From Paraspadella gotoi (Eukaryota > Chaetognatha), in assembly GCA_051294375.1 (NCBI GenBank), contig CM119266.1, forward strand, positions 17,726,087 through 17,790,086: a stretch of 64,000 bases of DNA. The letters run 5' to 3'. Every line of letters starts with the position of its first letter. Positions within the stretch are counted from its first letter, which is position 1. Positions 11,394 to 23,040 of this stretch are shown here, piece after piece. The notes below the pieces were generated by a model. The model was not told the DNA's origin, did not search any database, and was given only the letters and a program-made list of their open reading frames with translations. The position numbers and the translations under genes were made by a program.

Positions 11394-14300
11394 ATGCAAT
11401 CTGCAAAGACTCCGTTGCTCGAGGAAGATGAAGACCGTCGCCGTTTCTTCAGGGCCGCGACCCAAGACGGCATCACGGACAATGAAGAGCGGCGCCTCGA
11501 TAACGATCCGGCGTCGCGAAAAAAAACAATGACGACGACGATTAACAACCAGACTTCGTCTCTTCTTTCTCCTTCCATCGACGACGACGAAAACGACGAC
11601 GATCCTCTTCTCATTTGCGTCGACGCCACGACGACGCCGGGCACCGGCGCTACCGCGCCCTCTAGTCCTATGAGCGAATCGTGCGGGTCTTCAGTCGTCG
11701 GCGGGAGCGCCGCTGGGAGCGCCTTGACAACGCCCATGGAGATCAGCAGGTGCTTAGCTTGGGACCGTGATGTGTAAGGATCTATTGAGCTATTGATATC
11801 TGGAAAGTATTTCTTTTTCGCTTTCTTTTTCTTGCATCTTATCTCATTTTTTCATCGACGCAATCGCTTTGCGTTTGCGACGATTTTGTGGTGGTTTTGC
11901 ACATAAGTGGCGTAGTCGTCGTCGTCGGCGTTCCAAATTATAAATCGCCTTTTTGATGATTAAATTTGTGTGTATGAAGCTTAAAATTTATATACAGCTT
12001 CTCATCATCGAGGTCCTTGAAATTGAGTGAGGGCAGTTATTAAATATGTTTTGTTTACGTTTTATCAAAACAAACAAATTTCCTCTATTATTTTTATGTC
12101 TCTTTTTCTTTCTCTTTTCTCTTTTAATAATATGTAGCTCGCTCTCTCTCTCTTTTCCCCAGGCTTTTTTTTTTTTTTTTTTTTTTTTCTGAAAAGAAAA
12201 CAGAGCAAACAAATAATTGCAGGAATGGTTGCAAAAAATAACTTATGTCAACAATAAACGAGAACAAATAAGGGGAAGATAAAAAAGAATGAAAAAGAAG
12301 AAGAGATCGGGAGACAAAGTCAAGCAACTCCGTCCACATGAGACGGCAACTCAATCACGGGACTTCGGGAAGCGAGCAGGTCCCCGTTCTCGCGCTGAAG
12401 GCAGACAGAAAGTCTCTCAAAAAAGTGCTTAGACGTTTTGCCGATATCTAAGCCTGCATTCGTTGCTTGGAGTTTGGCGAAATCTTTTAAGTTTGAGAAA
12501 GCATCCAGGTCCCATGCCCCGAAGGTAGTAACAACCAGAGGGATGAAGCCAACGTCGGCCGGCAGTTTGCCTTCGTACTTAGCATGTTTGGCCTGGCGAG
12601 CTCGTTCCAGGGCATAGGTGGGGTTGAGGATGGTATGACCAAAACAGTCCTGGCGAAGGGGAGAGGTGACAGTAACATCAAAGGCTGATTCTTCGGGGAA
12701 AAAAACGAGTCTGCAGCTGGCTCTGCAGGGGCTTTTTCTTTTTCTCTCTTTTCTCCTGCTGCTTCTGCTGCTGCCTTTTGATTTCCTTTTTTCTGGCTGC
12801 CTCTGCTGCTGCCGGTGCTGATTCGTCCAAAAACGATTTGGCTTCTTTCTCTCTCTCTCTTTCTCTCTCTTTCTTTCTCTTTCGCTCTCTCTCTCTTTGC
12901 GTTTTTATTAAAAAAAAAATTGAATTAGAATTAAACTCGTAAAATTAGGCATCGCATTCGTGCATATTATCATTTTGCTATCGCACATTCGGGTTTTTAT
13001 TTCGTTCTTTCTTCTCGTTATGATGAGCGGGGTTTTCCGTCTCTTGCTCACCCTTCTGAGAGTATCTATAACGCATGTAGGATCGAGTCTTTAAGGATCA
13101 AATCTAGAGATAAGCAGAAACAAGCATCGATGATGAATCAATAAATAAATAAATAAATAAAGATTACGACGAGAGTTTGTCCAACAGTTACTCTCTCCTT
13201 TTTTTTTCTTTTTTTCTTTCCTTTCTATTCTTTCTTTTCTTTTTATTCTTTCTTTCTTTTTATTCTTTCTTTTCTTTCTATTCTTTCTTTCCTTTCTATT
13301 CTTTCTTTCCTTTCTTTCCTTTTATTTTTTCTTTCCTTTTTATTCTTTCTTTCCTTTCTATTCTTTCTTTCCTTTCTATTCTTTCTTTCCTTTCTATTCT
13401 TTCTTTCATTCTTTCCTTTCTATTCTTTCTTTCCTTTCTATTCTTTCTTTCTTTTTTATTCTTTCTTCTTTTTTATTCTTTCTTTCCTTTCTATTCTTTC
13501 TTTCCTTCCTTTCTATTCTTTCTTTCCTTTCTATTCTTCTTTTCTTTCTTTATATTTATTCTTTTCTTCTTTTCTTTCTATTCTTTCTTTATATTTATTC
13601 TTTTCTTCTTTTTTTCTGTTTATAAATTAATTTTATTTTCTCAAATTTGTTTTTTTTTAGTATCAAAATTTGTCGTCAATCCAGATTTTTCTTATGCGAT
13701 TGCGACGATCCTTATGCTTTTAAGATTTTTTATATATATAATTTAAAGTGAATTTCGTTTTACTCGCGTAATAATGTTATGGGAATGTTTTGCTTTTATC
13801 GCTTGTCTGTTCAAAATGCAAATTGGAGTCATGTTTTGATATAAATTGAATTTGTTTCGGTAAGGCGGGAAGAGTACGTTTTTATATATGTATGTTTTTA
13901 TGTATGTGAGTCGAAACATGTCCGTTTCACTATGAAATAAAAATCGTTGTTAAATTTCTCTTCAAACTTTGTTCTATGTAAAAACCGAAAAAGAAGAGTG
14001 TAAGTATGTGAGCGATCATTGTAGATCATTGTAAATTATGAGATAAGAGGTTACTAAATTCAACCTTTTTCCCTCCCTCCATCCTATCATCTTTTCCTCA
14101 CGAATCTCAGAGAATTTCCGGATCCCATTGAAGCGGAGGAAATCTCCTTTAAATTTGATTGTAATTTTCAACCACCGCCCGCGCTACAACAACATCACAA
14201 TCTTTCTTCTAACGATCGTCGACGAGGAGTTCCGAGCTCCAGAGATCCCGCCGACGTCCTGCGACTCAAAAACGAGCGAAACTTGAACGAATCTCCAACT

Positions 14301-17234
14301 TCGTCCGTAACCGAAGTCAAAGAAAACGTCGCTTCCGGTGTCAAGCCTACAGCGGCGACTGCAGCTGCAGCGGCGCCCGCTAGAGACAATGGCGATCTCA
14401 GTCGTCGATCCTCTTCCTCCCCCGCGACTCGCGATTCCCCTTACCTTTCGATGCTAAGGTAGGTTCTTATTTACACGATGATAATTGGGGCAGGATTGGT
14501 TAAGTTAATGTTTAAAATGAGGGCGAGGGTAAGGTCACGTCAAGACCTTCGAATCTAGTCAGAGACTTTTTTGGTGGTACACTTAGTCCTCAGCCTCGTT
14601 TCAATGGCTGAGTGGGTTCAATCAACTCGTCTCAACCGTGCGTCCCGGTTTCAATCCCTTTGCATACTTGGTGTTATTTCGAGTTTCAAAGGTTCTACAT
14701 GACGATTCCCCCCTTCATTTGTAGACGGAAGATTTAATTATTTCTCTGGGGAAAAAAGATTTTCGGGTTTTTTAACGAGTTGAAAGTCGGCGAAGAAGAC
14801 GAAGACTCGAACAGCCGCTTCCTGTTTTTAATTCTCGGTTTTGAAAAAGAAAAAAAACCGTCGTCATAAGACAAAAGTCAAATATTTTCATTTTTTTCTT
14901 TCTTTTTTTTAAACGTTTATAAGAAAAAAGTTATATCGAGTTCATTCTCAAGTTTTGTTTTGTTTAAATTTTCTTCTTTTTGCCAAGTCGTTATTTTTTA
15001 ATAACGATCTTCACATTTGGTTTATCAGTCAAATCTTTCAGAACTCAAGCTTTCTGATAAGCGATTGATCTCCGATCTGAAGTCATTAACAAAAAAAAAA
15101 ACTTTTCACGGCTGCATGTTCGTCGTTTTCCATTTCAAACATATACGCACATTATAGAAGTTCTCTCGCTCTCCATCTTTCGCTCTCCATCTTTCGCTCT
15201 CACTCTCTATCCCTCTCTCTATCTCGCTCTCCCAGACGACCGACTGAAACGGCAACGATGAAACAGAGTCAGAGTCAAATGGACTGGAAATTGATGGAGC
15301 AACAATTACGAAAGGCGGAGGAAGAGGAGGAGAAGAGGAGGAGCACTGGACGAAGCGATCGAGAAGCAATCAGAAAAAAACTGGCGATGGAGGATGGAGA
15401 ACCTGATGGTGAGTTTGACTGGAAGATTACTGATTATTAGGGAAAGAAGATAATTGGAGTGAATGATAAAATGACATTGCTGGGGCGAGATATCCTATGT
15501 AAAGGCAGTGTAATCTTGATGCTGCAAGGTCAGCACTGTTAAATACTGTAGCAGAGAAACTTATGGTTCATTTCAAACGAGATTGAGTTCCTTACTCTCA
15601 TCTGCATTTCGAAGCATTTTAGGTTATTTGTAATCGGGCATTTCATAAGTTCACCCCGCCTATAAGCATGACACCTTCAGTCGTGACCCGGTGGCTCATT
15701 GAGTATTGAGTAATACCATCAGCTCATGACATCAGGTACCGGAATCGATCCCCAATGGTACCTACCTACCCTGCGGCCCTCAAACAGCCTTGGGGGCATG
15801 CAAAACCCTCAAGCCTGATTCCAAGCCCAGGAAATGTTCCATTACTGCTGAGGGGAACAAAAGCTACGGATAGTAGACTTCAGCCCACTTAGCGCCTTAT
15901 CCACATATTTCTCATAACTGTATTATTTTAGGTATTGATACTTTATTATGTGTATGTTTAATTGTACTAGTTTTTTTCCCCTTTTTTTCCCTTACTTCCG
16001 TATCCAGACTTTTACAGCGGCCTCTTCCGCCTCCCTTCGTACGCCGGCGGTTTGAGGCGTAGTTCCTCCACCTCCGCCGCCCCGAATCTCAGTCTCCAAA
16101 TATGTTACATCAACGACGCTCATCTCGACGATGACGACGACGAAGAAGAGGAAGTAGGCAAGGTCTCGTCGTCGTCGTCGACTCGCGCCGGAAGTAGCGC
16201 ATGTGGAGAAACGAGCGCCCTCCTCAACGGTGCCGCCCCCGCCGCCATAAAAAAACCCGAGGCGCGTGCGGCGGCCGTTGCGCGGTTCGTCCAAGTCTGT
16301 CGCGCCGCCGGCGACGCCGCTGTCGGCGCCGTCGATGCAGCCGGCGTCGAGGAAGAGGCGGTGAATCTGCTGAACGGCGCTGGAGGCGGCGCCGAAAACG
16401 AAGGCGTAGATGACGACGACTTCTTTGCCGTCGAAGCCAAATTGCAGGCGGAAGCGAAGATGGCGTTGGCGCAGACGCAACCAATGGCCAAGATGCAAAT
16501 GGAATTGGAAAGGATGAACAGACGCAAGTCTGCCATTGCTGACATTGTGGGATTGCAAGGTTGGGCTTTTTGAAGTAGGAGGGGGGTCGGAGCCGGAGAA
16601 TAGGAGGCGATTGGGATTGTGGAGGTTGAGTGGGGAGATTTGGAGGACAACGGGATTTTGCGGTTGAGAGTTTGACTAAAGGGGCGGCCTGTGTTTCTTT
16701 AATCTAAACCGACGGAAGAAAGTTAACCATTTCCTTTGTTTATTTTATAGCGGTTTTTGAATTTCTATGCGGGCAGCAGTGTGAAATTCATCAAGTTAAA
16801 ATAAATTAATAAATATTAATTAACTATTTTATAATTAAAATTTACTATCTTCTTCCCTCAGGTGGATATTTGGACGAGAAAAAACTGAACATTAAAACTT
16901 TGTTTCGCTTGAATCTCGCGCAACTTCAAGTGATTTTCAACGACTTGAGGACGCAAATCGAGAATCACAATGATTTGCTCTTGAAATATTTGGAGGAGAG
17001 GGACGACCTTCACATGGAACAGGTTAGTGAAAGAAGAAGAGAAAACAATCAATCAATCAATCCAATGAAAATATATCTCTTCCTCAGGACGCAAAGCTTC
17101 TGGACATAGAGGATTTAACACGACGGTTTCGCGAAATTGCTGCTCGGTCGCCCAAAGCTCCGCCCAAGACGGTCGCCTCTCAAGGGATCAAGTCGACGCC
17201 CCAAACGAACAAGAAAAAATCCAAAATCTTTTAA
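11394..17234 (+). CDS. SCHIP1: Schwannomin-interacting protein 1 homologue
   Basis: Cytoskeletal scaffold that in other animals binds the NF2 product schwannomin/merlin and ankyrin. Six exons join cleanly: 11394-11749, 14111-14458, 15236-15408, 16008-16559, 16862-17022 and 17088-17234, phases 2,2,1,1,0, giving 578 residues. The last four exons carry the family core: SDREAIRKKLA, then LSLQICYIND, an acidic run, KLQAEAKMALAQTQPMAKMQ, then LNLAQLQVIFNDLRTQIE and DIEDLTRRFRE, a predicted C-terminal coiled coil. The first two exons (acidic, Ser/Asn-rich) are not conserved in my memory but their phases fit, so I take them as a long isoform like vertebrate SCHIP1 long forms. The ATG at 15258 could also serve as a short-isoform start. 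The start at 11394 is uncertain because the frame stays open upstream. AATAAA lies at 17549-17554. Confidence 0.9.
12320..12720 (-). pseudogene. C-terminal fragment of a retroelement polyprotein
   Basis: Reading the minus strand from about 12720 to the stop at 12320-12322 gives an open stretch of about 130 codons. It contains FDVTVTSPL, a run of Ala/Lys/Tyr residues (QAKHAKYEGKLPADVGFIPL) and VVTTFGAWD. This order is what I recall from the C-terminal ends of animal reverse-transcriptase proteins, but I cannot name the clade. There is no start codon or upstream polymerase here; the copy at 20525 lacks the segment. Confidence 0.5.
13190..13615 (+). repeat. Pyrimidine minisatellite
   Basis: About 425 bases of imperfect tandem units of TTCTTTCTTTCCTTTCTA type. 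It yields a long Phe/Leu/Ser open frame that is not a gene. Confidence 0.95.
14600..14665 (+). repeat. tRNA-derived SINE head (Leu/Ser type)
   Basis: TGGCTGAGTGGG fits the A box of tRNA-Leu/Ser genes and GGTTTCAATCC, about 35 bases on, fits a B box with one extra base. It does not fold as a full tRNA. Probably the pol III head of a SINE in SCHIP1 intron 2. Confidence 0.5.
15530..15920 (+). repeat. SINE-like repeat (SCHIP1 intron 3)
   Basis: The head at 15530-15620 shares the block TGGTTCATTTCAAA-GAGATT with EIF3C intron 8 at 50470-50500. At 15687-15755 an A-box-like TGGCTCATTGAG is followed by CGGAATCGATCC, a B-box-like block. The limits are approximate. Confidence 0.45.
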
Positions 17235-17350
17235 CTCATTTAAACTTCTTTTTTTGATTTTTACTGAACAGAGAATTATTAACGGATTTATTGTCCTTAA
17301 GCCACAAAAAAATTCGCTTCCTATCACGTCTTTCTTCTCGTTCCTTCTTT

Positions 17351-17382
17351 TCTCTCTCTCTCTCTCTCTCTTACTCTCCTCA

Positions 17383-17428
<46 letters not shown>
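17351..17428 (+). repeat. (CT)n microsatellite in SCHIP1 3' region
   Basis: Two CT runs separated by a short spacer, about 120 bases after the SCHIP1 stop codon. Confidence 0.95.
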
Positions 17429-17429
<1 letters not shown>

Positions 17430-17548
17430 AAATTACGACTGACTTCTTGCCGCGTTGATCCTCAAAGAAAGGCTGTTCATCTTGCCAAGTTATTTTTTTC
17501 CCCATTTGACTTGAAAGAAACACCAACATTATTTTTGCGTAGATTTTA

Positions 17549-17554
17549 AATAAA
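17549..17554 (+). terminator. Candidate poly(A) signal of SCHIP1
   Basis: AATAAA 315 bases after the TAA at 17232-17234, in an AT-rich stretch. Confidence 0.4.
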
Positions 17555-19111
17555 CATTCCGTTTGGTGTTTTATTTTGAGGTTTTTCTCCTGTCTAATTA
17601 AAGACGCGTATTTTGAAATTCATTCATTCTTACGTAAATTCAACTCATTCGTCATCCTTTCATTCTGTCGTTCTTTAATTCCCTCCTCCCTTTACGGTTT
17701 ATTTCGCACCTTATTTTCCTAAAATTTCCAAATTCCACCAAAGTCAGAGCTGCGTTTGTTTTATACTTTTAGTAGATAAATTTTCTACTCGACAGTCATC
17801 ATTTTCATTCTGTGTCATCATTTTCCGTCATCATTTTCATTCCCAATCAACATTTTAATTCGTCGTCATCCCTAATCGAGATCAAAATGTTTGTTTATTT
17901 ATTTTCTTACGTCAACCAAAGTTCGCGTCCGGCGGAGTTTTTTTTTTTTTTTTTTTTTTTTTTACACCAAACTTGAAAATCTAGTCTTCAATGGTTGTTT
18001 TTGTCGTGATCGATTCGTATTAAAGAAAATAGACGCGAACGTTTGAAAAGGTCTTTGTCTCGCCTCTTCCGGATCTTAGGATCCGTCTGTTTGTCGATCC
18101 GTCGATACATTATAAGTCTCGGTGCTCTCCGTTATCATCTCCCGCGGTTTTCATTTTCATATTGCATGTAGTATCGATGATGACCAAAGATTAATTAATT
18201 TATAAAAGAAGTAAAACAACTCGTGATTGCTGATTGATTTTTTTCTCATTACAAAAGTCATTAATTGATATAGATTTGATAAATTAATAAATTCCATTGT
18301 CCGCTTTTCATCTCCGACGGTTTCTCGATTTCGCCTTTTTTTCATTTTTAATAAGCATTAATTTATCTATAATTCGCTTATGATTGTTTAAATGTTATAT
18401 CGTGCATAAGATGTACACGTAGGTGGAAAGTCATCCTCGGTTGTATATCAAAGTAACACGACAGCCAAAGATTACTAACAGTATTTAGAAATTTAAAAAA
18501 AATTGAGCATTTTAAAACACTTTTAGCCCCTCGTGTTCGCCACATTACAAAAAAAAAATATAAACCAACCTAATTTAACGAAATTACTAAAAAAAAATAA
18601 ATATTGCTCAATCGGTGTGAGCGTGGACACATAGCGTTTTTTCTCAGACAATAGACATACTTCATGAAAAAAAGTAATTCCTTCATTTTGGTTTTGATCA
18701 CACGAATTTTGCCGTGTCTTCTTTATAACGGGTCACGTCTCCTTCGGGGAAACAAAATCCATTTTATTTCGGGAGGGAGATTTTTTTTCGCACCAAGTTT
18801 TTATTTTTCGCTGCCGTGAGATTCACTGGTAAATTTAACGAAATTCACTCCTCCACCCGAAAAAATAAGAATCCAGTTCTAATACAGAAATTCTAGATAA
18901 TTATTTTCTTCGCAATGTTTGTTTTTCTTTTTTTTTTTTTTTTTTTTAATTTTAAATTTATCCGCTTTTTCGGTAATTAATTAATCTATTGCAGGCGATG
19001 ATTGTGTAAAAGTCGTGTCTGTGAATAAGTCGAGATTTGTTAAAGAACGCGAAATGCAGGGCAAGTGACATCACAAAATAAACGAAATAATAAAAAAAAA
19101 ATAAACTCAAA
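17555..19111. other. Intergenic AT-rich DNA, no feature recognised
   Basis: Contains a run of about 25 T at 17939-17963 and many short homopolymers. I see no exon, RNA gene or clear repeat. Confidence 0.5.
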
Positions 19112-22100
19112 ATGTGGGCCATTTTTATCTTTCTTCTCTCCGCCGTCGTCGCCTCTGCCCAAAAGTGGAGCTTCAGCGGCAGCGTCGGATTCGACGACGG
19201 CGTTAGGGGCAGCTGCGTGATGACGGAGGGAGACAGCAGCGGCCCCGAGCTGAAGCGTTCGGCGAGGCTCCGTGTCGGCGCCTTCAACGTCAAACATTTC
19301 GGTCGCGCCAAAATGGCCAAGGGTCCGGATGTTGTTGGCGTTTTAACGCGAATTGTCCTTCGTTACGATCTCCTACTTATTCAAGAATTGCTCGATTCTT
19401 CATATCCGGGGCAGCGGGCCATCGACGCGCTGCTCTGCAGCGTCAACGCCGCTTGTGAGTCGCTGAAGGGTAGGGTGGGGATCTGGGAGGAGGGTAAGAA
19501 AGTAAAGAAAAGTGAGTTTGAAGGGGACAGGTAATGTGGGGGGGATGAACCGTCGATGGGAGGGAGAGGAGAGGTCCTAAAAATGGAAAAATATTATTTT
19601 GAAATTGATATTTTGGCGGCGTGAGGAGATAGGTTTAAACTAAGATACATACATATATTACCATGTTCATTGTTCGAGGAGTTTAACGTTAACAGTAATA
19701 AACGATTATTATAATGGTAAAGGAGAAAATATTGAAGATTTAGTGTTGTGTTCAACGTCGTGAGCTGTTAATGTTGGACATAAACGGAAAACCCCGCTCA
19801 TCATTAAGACTGAAAGTCGGCCAAAGTGTCTTCATCGCTTTTCCGAGGTCAGTGCCGAAACAACATGAACTACGGGACCTAAAACGTCCTCCTATGTCAA
19901 CGGGGAGACATGAGTGATGCCCGGGGCGTGAGGCATCTCCCGACAGTTGGCGTTTTTCTGTTTTCTTGGTATTCAGCTGGACTGATTAAAATAGTACTTG
20001 AGATATCTAAAGTGAGGAGGTGAAGAAGAGTGAATCGACGAGGGGAGAAAGAAAGCTTAATTGGCGCACAAGTGGGACTGTAATATTGTAAGCTTCACAG
20101 CTTGACCAGAAATCGAACTTTCGAAACTTCCTTCTCCACATTGACTTCTTTATACTCCTTTCACTCCATTTTCTTCACTCGTTTTTCCGTCTCGCTGCCC
20201 CACACCCCTTATTCCCAGCCAACGCCCCCTATTCCGTTATCGTAAGCGACCGCGTGGGCCGCCTCACCTCGCCCACCTCTAAAGGCTCCGCCCACCGCGA
20301 ACAATACGCCTTCGTCTATCGCAGCGATCGATTCCGCGTTCGACGATCCTTTCACTACGACGACGGAGACGAGTCCGCTTTCGAGGACGAGTTCATGCGC
20401 GAACCTTTCGTGGTGCATTTTCAGTTGGATTCGGCGAAGTTGACGGTGAGAAAGATTGAAAGAGGAGTTGGGGTTGGCAAGGTTTTGGTGCATGATTGAG
20501 TATAATTTAAGGGTTCTTTGTTTCTTTTTCTAAGCGTTTGTGACGATATTGTAACGCTTTTGCGCATAAGTGGCGTCGTCGTCGTTGTTGTTGTCGGCGT
20601 TCCAAATTATAGATCGCTTTTTTATGATTAAATTTGGGTGTATGAAGCTGAAAATTTATATACAGCTTCTCATCATCGATGTGCTTAAAATTGAGTCAGG
20701 ACAGTTATTAAATATGTTTTGTTTACGTTTTATCAAAACAAACAAATTTTCTCTCTTTTCTTTTTTAATTACATGTCTCTCTCCCTTTCTCTTTTCCCTA
20801 GTCACTGATTCATAATCATAGCGAAAAAAAACGAGCCTGCAGCTGGCTCTGCAGGGACTTATTCTTTTTCTCTCTTTTCTCCTGCTGCTTCTGCTGCTGC
20901 CTTTTTATTATTTTTTTTATTGACAATCGCAAAATAGAATTTTTCTTTGTTTATAATTTAATTTTCTTTTCTCAAATTTTATTTTTTTTAGTATAAAAAT
21001 TTGTCGTCAATCCAGATTTTTCTTATGCGATTGCGACGATCCTTATGCTTTTAAGATTTTTTTTTTTAGTGTCTTTAGTCGTTTTTAGTCTTAGGCCGTA
21101 ATTAATTGTTCAGTATACTGGGTCTTCTTAAAAACTGGCGATAATGAGATCTTTTGTCTCTTACCCTTTTCTTCTCTTACCCTGTTACTCTCTCTCCCAC
21201 TCTCTTCTTCCATTTCTTACCCTCTTTTACCCTTTCTCTCTCTCCCGAAAGGACTTGATCGCCGTCGGTCTCCACACTCGCCCGGCTAACACTCCGGCCG
21301 AACTCCGCGCACTTTCTACCGTCCACGCCAATCTCCTCCTCACTTTCCCTCGAGTCCAGGATATCGTCATCATGGGCGATCTTAACGCCGACTGTGACTA
21401 CGCTTCGACCCAATTGTTGGAGGAGGTGAGTTTGCTATGATTGGAGGATGTTGAGATGGTCTCGAGACCATCATTTCCACACCTTTCCACAAAGTGAAGG
21501 AAAGAAAAAGTAAAAGTAGAACAATGTCGAGAAAGTAAAAAAATTAAAAGAAATTAAAAAATCTTATAAAACTAACTGTCCTTGTCAATAAACTAGACAG
21601 AAAGTCATGATTTAAAGCTTGTAGGCTTGTAGGGTCTTAAATTGAATATTAAATGTTAAATTGAATGTCAAACTTTATTAATTTTTATTATTCCGGTCTG
21701 ATATGATACGGATTATTTAGGATTATAAGGATGAAGGCGAAGGTGATCGTCATCATTTCCGATATGTTATCATATCTCGGTATGGCTCGTAAAGATCCGA
21801 TTCGAGATTTCGGACCTTCCCGAAGCCTATCTTTAATCTATATTCAATTTAAAGTAAAATCTAATTAATTGAAGCACCACAATATGCTTTTTGGTCAACA
21901 GTTGCGCCGGGACGTGGTGCCTGGATATGTTTGGCTGATCGACGACGACGCGGACACTACGGTCAAGGATTCTACCGACTGCGCCTACGATCGCATCCTC
22001 GTCACTGGGCCACGCCTATTGGATGCCGCCCCGAGGATGGGAAGCGTCTTTAGGTGGGATGATGTGAGATGAAATAAAAAGTCTCTCACTCTCGAGAAAA

Positions 22101-22232
22101 TACGAACTAACCCATCGTCGACTCCGATCCCCTCTCAGGTTCGACCAGGAAGACGACTTTCCTCAAAACCTTGACGCCTTTAAGGATATCAGCGATCACT
22201 ATCCCGTCGAGATGTCGCTTAACGTTGGATGA
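19112..22232 (+). CDS. Secreted deoxyribonuclease I family enzyme
   Basis: Endonuclease that cuts DNA with Ca2+ and Mg2+ outside the cell or in the secretory path. Exons 19112-19454, 20219-20445, 21252-21425, 21902-22053 and 22139-22232 join in phases 1,0,0,2 to give 329 residues, longer than the 282 of human DNase I. Residues 1-17 form a signal peptide. Family marks in order: LRVGAFNVKHFG, YDLLLIQEL (active-site Glu), REQYAFVYRS (Glu and Tyr), GLHTRP (catalytic His), IVIMGDLNADCDY (Asp and Asn), DSTDCAYDRI (Asp) and ISDHYPVEM (second catalytic His). The two Cys of the conserved disulphide (NADC, STDC) are present. All catalytic residues I can check are intact. It cannot be placed as DNASE1 or a DNASE1L paralogue without a tree. 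Extra residues lie between the signal peptide and the first strand. Confidence 0.92.
20525..21068 (-). mobile_element. Retroelement remnant, family B copy 2 (DNase I intron 2)
   Basis: About 540 bases that match both ends of the 11865-13740 element, including GGCGTTCCAAATTATAGATC, the CTGCAGCTGGCTCTGCAGGG block and the end CTTATGCTTTTAAGATTTTT. The reading frame and minisatellite of copy 1 are missing, so this copy has a large internal deletion. Confidence 0.85.
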
Positions 22233-23040
22233 ATGTTAAATCAATAGATTGATTGATTGGTCGTTTTGGGTCGAAAAAAAAGCTTATTTCACTTCTTTGA
22301 TCTTCACTTTTTCTACGGTGTTGGCGATCCTCATAAAATAACCTCCAACAACGGGTTTTTTAACGAAGTATATTTGAATTGTATGTTTTTAGGAAATTTG
22401 GCAAATCCCAGCAGAATTTTTTTTGTTGATGTCCGATTTTTCATTTCATTGGGATATGAAGACTAAAAATTATTATTACCGATGATGATTATGATAATTT
22501 TCAAATTAAAAAAAAACTATTTGACGGCATTTCATTTTTAAAAAAAAAAATTGAACTAAAAGAGAATGTCAAAGAATAGATAGCATTAAAGATCATTTGA
22601 GACCAATATATATGCTTATGAAAATCCAAATTTTCTAGCCTTGTCCCATGTTCAATATTCTTTCGTGGATTTATTATTGAAGTTTTATTATTGGCACTTC
22701 ATAAAGTTATTGTTCTACGTATCTGTGGTGTTAGTTCATCTTTGCATAAAATCTTCAATTATCTCGTCGTTCTTAGTTTAAAATGGGCCATTATTTTATA
22801 TCAACCACTGGCCTTCACTTTTACGGGAATTATACACTCATATATTTTTTTACACTTTTTACGAGTTGAACAATTACGTTCATGGAGACATTTTGTTGTT
22901 ATTAATTCCTTGAACATGTTTATAGAGAAATTTTGATTATGATTATTTGAAACTTTATTTTCACAGATGCTGATATAAACACAAGTCTTATTTATAAACC
23001 CGCCCCTTCTCCACAAAACCACGCGGCCGCGGAATCCTCA
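22233..23040. other. DNase I 3' region and SUPT20H 5' region
   Basis: AT-rich. A good 3' splice site (TTTATTTTCACAG, AG at 22965-22966) lies 75 bases before the SUPT20H ATG and the frame is open from there into the gene. It could mark a 5'-UTR intron, a trans-splice acceptor or a further coding exon. Confidence 0.4.

Larger units (their letters stand above)
11865..13740 (-). mobile_element. Retroelement remnant, family B copy 1 (SCHIP1 intron 1)
   Basis: The two ends match 20525-21068 closely: the left block includes CGTTCCAAATTATAAATCGC and ATATACAGCTTCTCATCATCGA, the right block includes GTCGTCAATCCAGATTTTTC and CTTATGCTTTTAAGATTTTT. Inside lie a decayed reading frame on the minus strand (12320-12720), a CT-rich block and a pyrimidine minisatellite. 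A third, more diverged copy seems to be at about 28860-30085. Confidence 0.7.

Noticed and set aside
13190-13615. CRISPR-like array (also 29625-29995)
   Set aside because: Both are tandem arrays without unique spacers of constant length, and the genome is eukaryotic.
13177-13746. 189-codon Phe/Leu/Ser open frame
   Set aside because: Entirely a product of the pyrimidine minisatellite.
21902-21912. GTTGCGCCGG at the start of DNase I exon 4 as a MITE end
   Set aside because: It differs at the last base from the GTTGCGCCGC terminal repeat, has no partner nearby and is explained by the coding sequence (LRRD).
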